From the NCBI RefSeq assembly GCF_001735805.1, contig NZ_CP017248.1, positions 992,001 to 1,056,000 on the forward strand: a stretch of DNA of 64,000 bases. Direction: 5' to 3'. Position 1 is the first letter of the stretch; each line of letters begins with the position of its first letter. Positions 16,121 to 27,700 of the stretch are shown here, piece by piece. The DNA comes from Streptomyces fodineus. Its GTDB lineage: Bacteria; Actinomycetota; Actinomycetes; Streptomycetales; Streptomycetaceae. Position numbers and translations under genes: made by a program. The notes under the pieces are model-generated. The model did no database searches. It was not told the origin of the DNA and was given only the letters and a program-made list of their open reading frames with translations.

Positions 16121-17032
16121 TCACCCTCCCACGCCCAGGTCGAAGACGATCCGGGCCTTGACCTCGCCGCGCAGGACCGCGTCGATGGACTCGTTCACGG
16201 AGGCGAGCGGGCGGGTCTCGTACATGACCTTCGTGCGGCCGGCCGCGTGGAGCCGGAAGACCTCGGCGAGGACCTGCCGGGTGCCGACGACGGAGCCGAT
16301 CGCCGAGGTGCCGTTCAGAACGGTGTCGTAGATCGGGACCTGGATCGTGCCGTGGGCGGGCAGGGCCACCATGACGAGCTTGCCGCCGCGCCGCAGACCG
16401 GAGCCGACCGCCTCGAACGCGGCCGGGTTCACCGCGAGCGCGATCGCCGCATGGGCGCCTCCGTGCTTCTTCAGCTCCTGGCCGACATCCTGCTTGCGGG
16501 CGCCGATGACGAGGTCCGCGCCGAGCTCATGGGCGAGCTCGAGCTTGTCGTCGGTGACGTCGATCGCGGCCACCGTCGCGCCGGCGATCTCGGCGTACTG
16601 CACGGCGAGATCGCCGAGACCACCGAGACCGGAGATCGCGACGACTTGGGCAGGCGTGACGCCGGCGACCTTGAGCGCCTTGTACGTCGTGACGCCGGCG
16701 TACGTCAGGGGGGCGGCGTCGAACGGCGTGACTCCCCCGGGCACCTGCTGTGCGAAGTCGGCCCAGGCCGGCATCTTCTCGGCGTACCCGCCGTCACAGC
16801 CGTATCCGGTGTTGATCTGCTGCTCGCAGAGCGTCTCCCGGCCGGACGGACAGTGCTCGCACCGCCCGCACACCCTGCCCAGCCACGGCACCGCGACCCG
16901 CTGCCCGACGGCCATGTGGGTGACGCCCTCGCCGGAGGCCTCCAGCCGGATGCGGACCTGGCCGGGGCCGGGCTCGGGGCGCTCCTCGATGACCAGGGGC
17001 TCGCCGAAGGCCCGTACGACCGCTGCCTTCAT
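16121..17032 (-). CDS. Zinc-type alcohol dehydrogenase with deleted catalytic-zinc segment
   Basis: A 303-residue member of the AdhP-type medium-chain dehydrogenases, which are usually about 340 residues. The structural-zinc cysteines are present (CGRCEHCPSGRETLC), as are the cofactor loop (ISGLGGLGDLAVQYA) and the C-terminal KARIVFDL. After GQVRIRLEASG the sequence jumps directly to EGVTHMAVGQRVAVPW. The roughly 40 residues that normally carry the first catalytic zinc cysteine and the GHE motif are absent, without a frameshift (junction near 16931). The product is probably catalytically dead, or the gene is decaying. The ATG at 17032 has GAGGAG upstream. It sits between two Usp genes in one operon. 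Confidence 0.88.
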   Translation of the reverse strand: MKAAVVRAFGEPLVIEERPEPGPGQVRIRLEASGEGVTHMAVGQRVAVPWLGRVCGRCEHCPSGRETLCEQQINTGYGCDGGYAEKMPAWADFAQQVPGGVTPFDAAPLTYAGVTTYKALKVAGVTPAQVVAISGLGGLGDLAVQYAEIAGATVAAIDVTDDKLELAHELGADLVIGARKQDVGQELKKHGGAHAAIALAVNPAAFEAVGSGLRRGGKLVMVALPAHGTIQVPIYDTVLNGTSAIGSVVGTRQVLAEVFRLHAAGRTKVMYETRPLASVNESIDAVLRGEVKARIVFDLGVGG

Positions 17033-17069
17033 GGTCTGTTCTCTCCTCTGCGGTGAGCCGTCAGTGGCG

Positions 17070-17978
17070 TCAGTCGTGGGCGACGACCGCGACGGGGGCG
17101 GTGGCGTGGTGCAGGACGCCATGGGTGACGGTGCCGATGTGGGTGCCGACGGAGGAGCGGCGGATGCGCCGGCCGACCACGACCAGGGAAGCGTCGCGGG
17201 AGGCGTCGATCAGGAGGAGCGAGGGACTGCCGTAGTGCGCCTGCTCGACCACCTCGACGTCGGGGTACTTCTTCCGCCAGGGGCTCAGCGCCGCGGTCAG
17301 GGCGGCGGCGGCGCCCTTCGCCATCTCCCGCTCGACCGCCGGCTCCAGGGCCATGCCGTAGGCGTAGTAGGGCGGCGGGTTCCAGGCGTGCACCACGCGC
17401 AGGGGCGCGTTCCGGCGCGCGGCGGCGTCGAAGGCGAACCCCGGCAGCGCCTCGTCGGGGCTGCCGATGTCGAGTCCGAGAACGACGGGGCCGGGGCGAG
17501 GCGGTGTGGCCGCGGAGGGGACATCGCCCTCGTTCTCGTGCTTGTCATCGGCCTGCTCGGCGGCGCGGACCAGGATGACGGGCCGCTCGGAGTGCGCCAC
17601 GACCGCGAGGCCGACGGATCCGACCAGGAAGCCGCCGATTCCGCCCAGGCCGCGCGAGCCGAGGACGAGCATGTCGGCGTCCTTCGCGGCGTCGACCAGG
17701 GCTTCGGCCGGGCGTCCGGTGAGCTGTTCGGTGCTCACTTCGAGGTCGGGGTGGCGCAGGCGCAGGACGTCGGCGGACTCTCGGGGGATCCTCTCGGTCC
17801 AGTGCTGATGGGTCTCGGTGCCCAGAAGCGGGGCCTGGGCCATGGGCTCCGGGACCGGCTCCCAGACCTGGACGAGCTTCACCGGCAGTCCGCGCAGCTC
17901 CGCCTCGCGGGCTGCCCACTCCGCCGCGGCGCGGCTCTCGGACGAGCCGTCGAGACCCACGGTGATGGTGCGGGGCAT
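17070..17978 (-). CDS. Universal stress protein, two Usp domains
   Basis: A 302-residue tandem Usp protein and first gene of the leftward operon. Domain 1 is PRTITVGLDGSSESRAAAEWAAREAELRG to GSRGLGGIGGFLVGSVGLAVVAHSERPVILV. Domain 2 is GPVVLGLDIGSPDEALPGFA to GRRIRRSSVGTHIGTVTHGVLHHATAPVAVV. A strong AGGAGGTGG lies before the ATG at 17978. Its promoter region (17979-18610) contains GGGCCG/CGGYCC-type palindromes expected to bind a DevR/OsdR-like regulator. Confidence 0.93.
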   Translation of the reverse strand: MPRTITVGLDGSSESRAAAEWAAREAELRGLPVKLVQVWEPVPEPMAQAPLLGTETHQHWTERIPRESADVLRLRHPDLEVSTEQLTGRPAEALVDAAKDADMLVLGSRGLGGIGGFLVGSVGLAVVAHSERPVILVRAAEQADDKHENEGDVPSAATPPRPGPVVLGLDIGSPDEALPGFAFDAAARRNAPLRVVHAWNPPPYYAYGMALEPAVEREMAKGAAAALTAALSPWRKKYPDVEVVEQAHYGSPSLLLIDASRDASLVVVGRRIRRSSVGTHIGTVTHGVLHHATAPVAVVAHD

Positions 17979-18610
17979 GTTCTCCACCTCCTGAATCGGG
18001 ACTTTGGGTGGCCCGATTCCAGCGTCGTGCCCCAGGGTTCTGCGGGGCAGGGGCCGCTGGTCCTTCGCCGGGGACCATGGGCCCCGTGCACGGGTAGGCG
18101 GGACGGGCCGGGCGAGGGCGGCGCGGTCAGCGGCCACACGGCCCGTGGTCGGCCCCGACGGTCCCGGTGTCGTAGGCCCGGCCAGCCCAACTCGCCCGAA
18201 ATTCAGGTCCGTTGGTCACGCATATGGGCCGGTCGGTCCACAGCACGGTGCTTTCGGCCCCCTGGGCAGGAGCGCGCCGGGCTCGACAATCGACGGCAGG
18301 CCACGGCCGGTCCCGCGCAGACATGACGCCAACCGGCTGATGTGCCAGGTCCTTACGGTTCGTTCGAGACGGGGCGGTTGTTCCGCAGCCCCGGGAGCCC
18401 TGAGGACGTCCGCGCGGGTCTCGTGCAGGGGAGACACGAGCCTCGCGACACAGCCGCCGCCCCTCGCCGGCTCAGGGGCGGCGGCCGTCTTCGCTGGAAT
18501 CCGCCTCAGGCCGGGTGGCCCCGCTTCGGGACGGATGGCCCCTCGCCCGGCCCGAGCCGACGTCACACGCCAGGGGTGCGGGTTCGTTCACCCCAACCAG
18601 GGAGGCATGC
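17979..18610. promoter_or_regulatory. Divergent dormancy-type promoter region with DevR/OsdR-like boxes
   Basis: This 632-bp gene-free stretch separates the leftward usp operon from the rightward cNBD gene. GGGCCGGTCGGTCC (18226-18239, five of six arm pairs) matches the boxes at 19982 and 20092. GGGACCATGGGCCC (18071-18084, five of six pairs) is a second candidate. No open frame here looks coding. Confidence 0.55.
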
Positions 18611-19066
18611 ATGAACACGCCCAGTATGTTGCGCGCGCTGCCCACCGAGCACCGGCAGCGGCTCATGCGTCTGGCCCGCGAGGTGTCCTTCTCGCAAGGA
18701 GCACGCATCTTCAACGAGGGCACCCGCGCGGAGCGGTTCTGGATCATCCGCACCGGCTGCGTCGAACTCGACACCCGTGTGCCCGGTCGGCGCTGCGCCC
18801 TCATCGAGACCTTGGGCCACAACGAACTCGTCGGCCTGTCCTGGCTGTTCGCGCCCCATGTGTGGCATCTGGGCGCCACGGCGGCGACACCGGTGCGGGC
18901 CTACGAGTTCGACGGCACGGCCGTCCGCTCCATGATCCTGGACGACCCGGCACTCGGCCGGGCCGTCACCCAGTGGGCCGGTGAGGTGCTCGCCCACCGC
19001 CTGCGCCGCACCCGGACCCGGTTGCTGGACCTCTACGCCCCCTACGGCGCCGGAAGCGCCGTGTGA
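18611..19066 (+). CDS. Cyclic-nucleotide-binding-domain protein (Crp/Fnr-like, no HTH)
   Basis: A 151-residue stand-alone cNMP-binding beta-barrel. It has helix LPTEHRQRLMRLAREVSFSQGARIFNEGTRAERFWIIRTGCVEL, then IETLGHNELVGLSWLFAP and the C-helix QWAGEVLAHRLRRTRTRLLDLY. The canonical phosphate-binding GE-x4-R-A-A is not preserved (GHNELVGLS instead), and there is no DNA-binding domain, so it is a sensor or partner protein, not a transcription factor. Such short proteins recur next to Usp and DevR-like genes in actinomycete dormancy islands. The ATG follows GGGAGG. Confidence 0.85.
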   Translation: MNTPSMLRALPTEHRQRLMRLAREVSFSQGARIFNEGTRAERFWIIRTGCVELDTRVPGRRCALIETLGHNELVGLSWLFAPHVWHLGATAATPVRAYEFDGTAVRSMILDDPALGRAVTQWAGEVLAHRLRRTRTRLLDLYAPYGAGSAV

Positions 19067-19205
19067 ACGGGCCGACGCGACGAAGGAGCCCGTCCTCGAG
19101 CACAGGAGGTCCGGCGCGGGGTCGTGCCGCATGTCTTCCCGGCGCCCTCAGCGAACGACGGCGAGAACGCGTCCCGTCCTGATGGACAAGGTGCCGCCCC
19201 GCACT

Positions 19206-19886
19206 TCAGCGTCCTTCCCGTCTCTGCCGGTCCTGGACCTGGGTTGCGATGACGGCGGCCTGGATACGACGCTCCACGCCCAGCTTCGCCAGCAGACGGG
19301 AGATGTGGTTCTTCACCGTCTTCTCGGCCAGATAGAGGCGCTGGCCGATCTGCCGGTTGGTCAGCCCCTCACCGATCAGGGCGAGGATCTCCCGCTCCCG
19401 GTCGGTCAGACCCGGCAGGCCGTCCGGCTCCTTCGGCTGCTGACCGCCGCGCAGCCGGGCCATCAGCTTGGCGGTGGCGCTCGCGTCGAGCAGGGACTGG
19501 CCGACGGCCACGGTGCGTACGGCCGACACCAGGTCGGAGCCCTGGATCTGCTTGAGGACGTATCCGCAGGCGCCCGCCATGATCGAGTCCAGCAGGGCCT
19601 CCTCGTCATCGAAGGAGGTCAGCATCAGGCAGGCCAGCTCGGGCATGCGGGAACGCAGCTCCCGGCACACACGCACACCGTCACCGTCGGGCAGACGCAC
19701 GTCGAGCACCGCCACCTGCGGGCGCAGCGCGGGGACGCGCACGAGGGCCTGCTCCACCGTGCCGGCCTCGCCGATCACCTCGATGTCCGGCTCATCGTTC
19801 AGCAAGTCGCGCACACCGCGCCGTACCACCTCGTGGTCGTCCAGCAGGAAGACCCGGATGGGGTTGACCTGCTCGCCGTCCGCCAT
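19206..19886 (-). CDS. DevR/OsdR-like NarL-family response regulator
   Basis: A 226-residue response regulator. Its receiver has [17 protein letters not shown], phospho-acceptor Asp in [20 protein letters not shown] and the K of GYVLKQIQG. The LuxR-type HTH reads [48 protein letters not shown]. The overall pattern, including LMARLRGG between domains, is close to mycobacterial DevR/DosR and Streptomyces OsdR. No sensor kinase gene is in the window, so it is an orphan here. Two GGGCCG-N2-CGGCCC palindromes lie in its upstream region, suggesting autoregulation and control of the divergent pyridoxamine-oxidase-fold gene. GAGGAG precedes the ATG. Confidence 0.9.
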   Translation of the reverse strand: MADGEQVNPIRVFLLDDHEVVRRGVRDLLNDEPDIEVIGEAGTVEQALVRVPALRPQVAVLDVRLPDGDGVRVCRELRSRMPELACLMLTSFDDEEALLDSIMAGACGYVLKQIQGSDLVSAVRTVAVGQSLLDASATAKLMARLRGGQQPKEPDGLPGLTDREREILALIGEGLTNRQIGQRLYLAEKTVKNHISRLLAKLGVERRIQAAVIATQVQDRQRREGR

Positions 19887-19980
19887 TGCATGCTCCTCGC
19901 TCCGCGTTCGTGCCGACGTCCGCTCGTGGCGGGGACCGGCCTGCCCACCGAGATCCTTCCCGCGCTGGGACCGAAGGGCC

Positions 19981-19996
19981 AGGGCCGGTCGGCCCT
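19981..19996. promoter_or_regulatory. DevR/OsdR-like box 1
   Basis: AGGGCCG-GT-CGGCCCT is a perfect 7-bp inverted repeat about 95 nt upstream of the response-regulator start. It shares the GGGCCG-N2-CGGYCC form with 20092-20105 and 18226-18239. Confidence 0.65.
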
Positions 19997-20090
19997 CTTC
20001 GCCTCATAGCCTCCCAGCGCAGAGCACATGACCGCCGAGGCCACAGGCACCCACGTGACCACCACCGCCAGGGGCAGCTGGGCGCAGACA

Positions 20091-20106
20091 AGGGCCGAAC
20101 GGCCCT
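20091..20106. promoter_or_regulatory. DevR/OsdR-like box 2
   Basis: AGGGCCG-AA-CGGCCCT is a perfect 7-bp inverted repeat with the same arms as box 1, 110 bp away. It lies between the response-regulator gene and the pyridoxamine-oxidase-like gene. The form agrees with what I remember of the OsdR target motif. Apart from these two boxes the 390-bp gap 19887-20276 holds nothing I can support. Confidence 0.65.
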
Positions 20107-20276
20107 GGCGTGAGAAGCGCCGGTGCCGTTCCAATGACCTGATGCCCGGCCTGTCGAGGGCTCCTGCCTCGTCGGACGCTGCGGACAGGCAGCCGCCCAC
20201 GTGTCGAAGGGACGACGCCCATGCCATATGAAGGCACACAGCGGTGGTGAGCCATGGCCCCGCACGGAAACCCCCC

Positions 20277-20741
20277 ATGACCATCGACACCCCTGAGATC
20301 CTTCCTGCCGGGCCGCGCCGGAGCGTCGAGCTGGACAGCGGCGAAGCACTGCGGCTGCTGGGCAGCGTGTCCTTCGGCAGGATCGTCTTCACCCGCCACG
20401 CGCTGCCGACCGTCCGCCCGGTCAACCACGTCCTGGACAACGGCGACATCGTCATCCGCACGCACGAGGGCGCCGCCCTGACCGCGCGCGCCGGGCAGGC
20501 CGGCGGCCAGGGCATCGTGGTGGCATACGAGGCCGACGCCATCGACCCCGGCACACACCTCGGCTGGAGCGTGGTGGTCACCGGTTACGCCCATCTGGTG
20601 ACCGACTCGGAAGAGCTGGCCCGCTATCAGACGCTGCTCACCCCTTGGGTGGACCAGGCCATGGACTACGCGGTGCGCATCCGCCCAGCCCTCGTCACCG
20701 GCGTTCGACTCACCGCCGCCGACGAGTCCGGCGACGCCTGA
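20277..20741 (+). CDS. Pyridoxamine 5'-phosphate oxidase-fold (flavin-binding split barrel) protein
   Basis: A 154-residue split-barrel protein: RRSVELDSGEALRLLGSVSFGRIVFTRHALPTVRPVNHVLDNGDIVIRT followed by GQGIVVAYEADAID, GWSVVVTGYAHLV and a C-terminal RIRPALVTGVRL. The family binds FMN or F420 and includes many hypoxia-regulated oxidoreductases of unknown substrate. I prefer the ATG at 20277; an in-frame GTG at 20244 is possible. It is divergent from the response regulator, with two DevR/OsdR-like palindromes between. Confidence 0.88.
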   Translation: MTIDTPEILPAGPRRSVELDSGEALRLLGSVSFGRIVFTRHALPTVRPVNHVLDNGDIVIRTHEGAALTARAGQAGGQGIVVAYEADAIDPGTHLGWSVVVTGYAHLVTDSEELARYQTLLTPWVDQAMDYAVRIRPALVTGVRLTAADESGDA

Positions 20742-20804
20742 TCGCGGTCCGGTCGGTGCCGGCGAGCAGGGCGTCGGCGAGCAGGGCGCACACCCGACGC
20801 CGTG

Positions 20805-20829
20805 GCCCCGCGGCATCGTGCGGCGGGGC
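20805..20829. terminator. Hairpin between convergent genes at the cluster edge
   Basis: GCCCCGC (20805-20811) pairs with GCGGGGC (20823-20829). It lies in the 98-bp gap between the stop of the pyridoxamine-oxidase-like gene and the stop of the thioesterase gene, and probably terminates both at the left border of the polyketide cluster. Confidence 0.5.
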
Positions 20830-20839
20830 GGGCCGGTTC

Positions 20840-21607
20840 TCATGGCCGGTCGGGGACCTTCAGCTGGGAGGCCATGAGGCGGACGATTTCCGTCTGGTGC
20901 CGGGCCAGGAAGAAGTGGCCGCCGGGGAAGACCTTCAGCATGAAGGGGCCATCGGTGTGCCCGGACCAGGCGGCGGCCTCCTCCTCGGTGACCTTCGGGT
21001 CGTCGTCGCCGACGAGGCAGGTCACAGGGCAGCGCAGGGGCGGCCCGGGTTCCCAGGTGTAGGTTTCGGCTGCGCGGTAGTCCGCCCGGATGGCGGGGAG
21101 GATCATGCGCAGGACTTCCTCGTCGCCCAGCAGTTGGGCGTCGGTGCCGCTGAGGGCGCGCATCTCGGCGACGAGGCCGTCGTCGTCGCGCAGGTGGACG
21201 GTCTCGTCGCGGTGCATGGACGGGGCACGGCGGCCGGATGCGATGAGGGCGGCGGGCATGATGGCCCGGTCCTGCTCCAGCCGTCGGGCGATCTCGTAGG
21301 CGAGGGAGGCGCCCATGCTGTGGCCGAACAGGGCGATGGGCCGGTCGGTCCAGGGCAGGAGGGCCTCGTAGACCTTGTCGGCGAGCGCCGGTACGGAGTC
21401 CAGGAGCGGTTCGCTGCGGCGGTCCTGGCGGCCGGGGTACTGCACGCACAGGACCTCGACGCTGTCGGGCATGGACCGGGACACGGGGAAGTAGAAGCTG
21501 GCGGAGCCGCCCGCGTGGGGCAGGCAGACCAGCCGGACGCGGCTGTCGGGGCGCGGGTGGAACCTGCGGATCCAGAGGCCGTTGTCCTCGGTGAGCGGGG
21601 AGTTCAC
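20840..21607 (-). CDS. pteH: Type II thioesterase of the polyene cluster (PteH-like)
   Basis: A 255-residue discrete editing thioesterase that hydrolyses stalled or wrong acyl groups from PKS carrier proteins. It shows RLVCLPHAGGSASFY, YPGRQDR, nucleophile elbow GHSMGASLAYE, a catalytic Asp in LVGDDDPKV and the histidine in FPGGHFFL. The GTG at 21607 is selected because AAGGAAGG precedes it. Upstream in-frame codons run through a non-coding Arg/Pro leader. Position at the end of a filipin-like gene order (thioesterase, cholesterol oxidase, PAS-LuxR, SARP-LAL) supports the name. Confidence 0.9.
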   Translation of the reverse strand: MNSPLTEDNGLWIRRFHPRPDSRVRLVCLPHAGGSASFYFPVSRSMPDSVEVLCVQYPGRQDRRSEPLLDSVPALADKVYEALLPWTDRPIALFGHSMGASLAYEIARRLEQDRAIMPAALIASGRRAPSMHRDETVHLRDDDGLVAEMRALSGTDAQLLGDEEVLRMILPAIRADYRAAETYTWEPGPPLRCPVTCLVGDDDPKVTEEEAAAWSGHTDGPFMLKVFPGGHFFLARHQTEIVRLMASQLKVPDRP

Positions 21608-21633
21608 GCAATCCTTCCTTTTCGGTTCGGGAT

Positions 21634-21660
21634 CGACCGCCCGGCGTGGCGGGGCGGTCG
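21634..21660. terminator. Hairpin between pteG- and pteH-like genes
   Basis: CGACCGCCC (21634-21642) pairs with GGGCGGTCG (21652-21660) through nine bases with a 9-nt loop. A further perfect palindrome, GGGCGGG-CCCGCCC, lies at 21686-21699. On the minus strand both follow the cholesterol oxidase stop and precede the thioesterase start, so they may terminate or attenuate read-through. Confidence 0.45.
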
Positions 21661-21707
21661 CCGGGAGGAGAGGGGGGCGGCGAGCGGGCGGGCCCGCCCA
21701 CCCCTCG

Positions 21708-24408
<2,701 letters not shown>

Positions 24409-24659
24409 GCACAGGCCCGGAGCTGCAGGTGCTGGACTCAGCAAGAGAAGGCCCCCCTGTCAGAAAAACTTGAGTGCAAAATCAAATCGGAGACCGGTGA
24501 GCGGCCGTGCGGCCGTCAGCAGGGGCGTCATCGGCCCTGGGACCAGCGGTATCTCCAGATGTCACCCATCGTGCGTCACCGCCCTTGCGGGGTCCTGGTC
24601 GAGACACTGGCGGCCCCTTGCGTCGCCCGGCATCGTTTTCCGGACCCCCTGTCGAAATC

Positions 24660-24688
24660 CTTGCCGAACACCTGCCGCTTTCTTGCCA
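24660..24688 (-). promoter_or_regulatory. SARP-type operator: three heptamer direct repeats
   Basis: Read on the minus strand toward pteF: TGGCAAG (24688-24682), 4-nt spacer, CGGCAGG (24677-24671), 4-nt spacer, CGGCAAG (24666-24660). The 11-bp period places all three on one face of the helix. This is the arrangement I recall for the PimR operator in the pimM promoter (consensus CGGCAAG with 4-nt spacers). It lies in the pteF/pteR divergent region (24409-24748), about 250 nt before pteF. Confidence 0.75.
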
Positions 24689-24748
24689 ATCGATGGTTCG
24701 CCGGCCTGGAAGGCGCTTTCCCTATGCCAAGATCCATAGGAAGACGGC

Positions 24749-27700
24749 GTGCGGACCAGCCAGCTCGAAACCGTCCGTCAGTCAGCCGTATCCGCGAGAA
24801 CGATGGGGATCGTCATGCACGCACCTCCGACCGCAAACGCGTTACCCACGGAAACCGTCCATGAACTCTCGTTGAGCGTTCTGGGTCCCATGTCGGCACG
24901 GCGCAACGGGCATGAACTTCCGCTCGGGCCGCCGCGCCGGCGGACACTGCTCGCCCTGCTGCTCATCCGCCTCGGCCGCGTGGTGCCCACCGAACTGCTC
25001 ATCGAGGAACTATGGGGTGACGAAGCGCCCCGTCACGCCGTCGCCACACTCCAAAGTCATGTCTCTCATCTGCGCCGGGCCCTGCACACAAAGACGAGAA
25101 CAGGCCAACTTTCGGTGCTGCGTCATCGGACGCCCGGTTACGTCCTCGATCTCGATCCCGAACAAATCGACGCCTGCCGCTTCGAGCGTCTGGTCACCGA
25201 CGGACGGCGGCTGCTGGAGCAGCGCGACCCGCGCACCGCGCACGCCCGGCTCACCGAGGCCCTGGGCCTGTGGCGCGGCTCGCCATACGCGGAGTTCGAC
25301 GGCCATCCGCCGCTCAGCGACGAGTGCACCCGGCTCGAACAGATCCGGCTCACCGCGGTGGAGTCCTATGCGGAGGCACGGTTGGCTCTCGGCGCGGCCG
25401 AAGAGGTCGCCGCCGATCTGGACGGGGAGGCGCGCCGTCATCCCACGCGGGAGCGGCTGGTCGGGCACCTCATGACGGCCCTGTCCCGGCTCGGGCGGCA
25501 GGCCGAGGCGCTTGAGGTGTACGAGCGCACGCGTAGTCATCTGGTCGAGGAGTTCGGTGTGGACACCGCAGCCGAACTGCGCCGGGTCAGAAACGCGATC
25601 CTGCGCCAGGAGCCGGGAGCGAGCGCCCCTTCGAAGAAGCTGTCTCCCACACCACTCGAGTCCACCGGAGCGTCACCGGTCCCGCTCGTGAGGACCGGGA
25701 CCGGTGACGACGGAGCACCGGACTCCGCGGGCTTCGAGGGCTCCGGGGACGGTGGGACGGCCGTCACGACCCGGGGGCACGGTCCGGGGGCGGGAACCGA
25801 CGGCGCCGGTGTGACAGCTGACTCCGGCACGGCCGTCGAACGCGAGGCGATCGCCGGGACCGACGCGCACCCGGAGGCGCGAACCGAAGGGCCGCCGGGC
25901 GCGCGGACGGACACCGCCGGAACACAAGCCGGGACGGCCCAGTGGCGGCCCGTACCCCGGCCGGAACACGAGCCGGCAGCCGCCAAGGAGGCAGGCGAAT
26001 CCCCGGGGTTCGAGTCGGGGTGGACCGCTGCCCCTTCGCCGTTCACCGGCCGCAGCCAGGAGCTCGACCGCCTGACGACCGCCGCCGCGAGCGCGGTCGT
26101 GGGCCGCGGCCATGTGGCCGGCGTCCTCGGCCCCCCAGGCGTCGGAAAGACCCGTCTGCTGCTGGAACTTGCGGCACGTCTGGAGAGCATGGACGCACAG
26201 GAGAAGGGCTCCGGGCCGGAGGTGGTCTGGAGCCACTGCTTCCCCGGCGAAGGCGTCCCCGCGTACTGGCTGTGGACCCAGATCCTGCGGCGGCTGTCCG
26301 CCACCCGGCCGGATGCCTTCCGCGAGGCGACGCAGCCGTACGGCGCCCTGCTCGCCCCCCTGATGCCCGAGCGGTCGGCGGCCCGGACCCAAGGCCCGAG
26401 ATGGGCCTCCGACTGGTCCCAGGCCCGCTTCCTCGCCCACGACGCGGTGTGCGAGGTGTTACTCACCCTCGCCGGACAGCACCCGCTCGTGCTGCTCCTT
26501 GAAGATCTGCAATGGGCGGACACCGCATCCCTCGACCTGCTCAGGTTGCTGAGCACCCGCTGCCAGGGCCATCCGCTCGGCATCGTGCTCACGGCCCGCA
26601 AGTTCGAGGCCGAGTCGGACGCGACGCTGCGCCGGATGGTCTCCGACGTGCTGCGCGGCCCCAGGACGGAGACGCTGCGGCTCTGCGGTCTCTCCCGGCA
26701 GGCCGTCGGCGCCCTCGTCGAGGCACATGCGGGCTCCGGTGTGGACCCGAAGGTCGTCGATGTGCTGCACCGGCGCAGCGAAGGCAACCCGTATTTCGTG
26801 ATGCAGCTCCTCTCCCTCGTGGGCGATGCGCGCAAACTCCGGTGCCCGGATGCGGTTGCCGCGCTGCTGGCTCACATTCCCACCGGCGTACGCGAGGCGC
26901 TGCACCAGCGGTTCACCGCGCTGCCCGAGCCGGTCCTGCGGGTGCTTCGACTGTGCGCCGTCATCGGCGCCGAGGTGGACGCCGACCTGTTGCACCGGAC
27001 CGCCACGCGCGACGAACCGGTCATCACGGGACTCGAGTCGGCCATCCGGGCCGGCCTGCTCGAGGAGGACCCGCACCATCCGGGGCGGCTGCACTTCGCT
27101 CACGCCCTGGTCCAGGAGACGCTCGTCGACGAGCTCCCCCGTGAGGACCGGCACCGCCTGCACGCCAGGGTCGCCGACGCGCTGCACGCACGCAGGCGCG
27201 GGCAAGTGGGGGACGAGGAGATCGAGCGGGTGGCACATCACAGCTGGCACGCCAAGAGCGCGCTGCCCGCCGCCGAGGTGCTGCCCCGGCTGCTGCTCGC
27301 GGCGGAGCACGCCGAGCAGTCCATGGCGTACGAGCAGGTGGAGATCTGGCTGCGCCGGGCGGTGCACCTGGTCGGCTTCCTTCCGCCGGACGATTCCGCC
27401 ACGGTGATACTGGAACAGAAGCTGCACATCCAGCTCGGCCAGATACTCGCCACCACTCGCGGCTACGGCCATCCCGAGGCCGAGACGGCACTGACGCGCG
27501 GTCGCACCCTCAGCACGGCCACTCATGCCCCCGAGGACCCCTCGGTGCTCTGGGCGCTGTGCGCGGCGAACCTGGTCACCGGCCGCTACGACGCCTCGCG
27601 GCAGCTGTCCGGCCTGCTGCGGGACCTCTCGCGGCAGACCCGGGAGCCCGTGGCGGCGCTCGGTGCGTCGTACGGCGAAGGGATCGTGCTGCACGTGCGC

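Noticed and set aside
18151..18164. Additional DevR-like box in the usp promoter
   Set aside because: Only four of six arm positions pair, no better than expected in GC-rich DNA.
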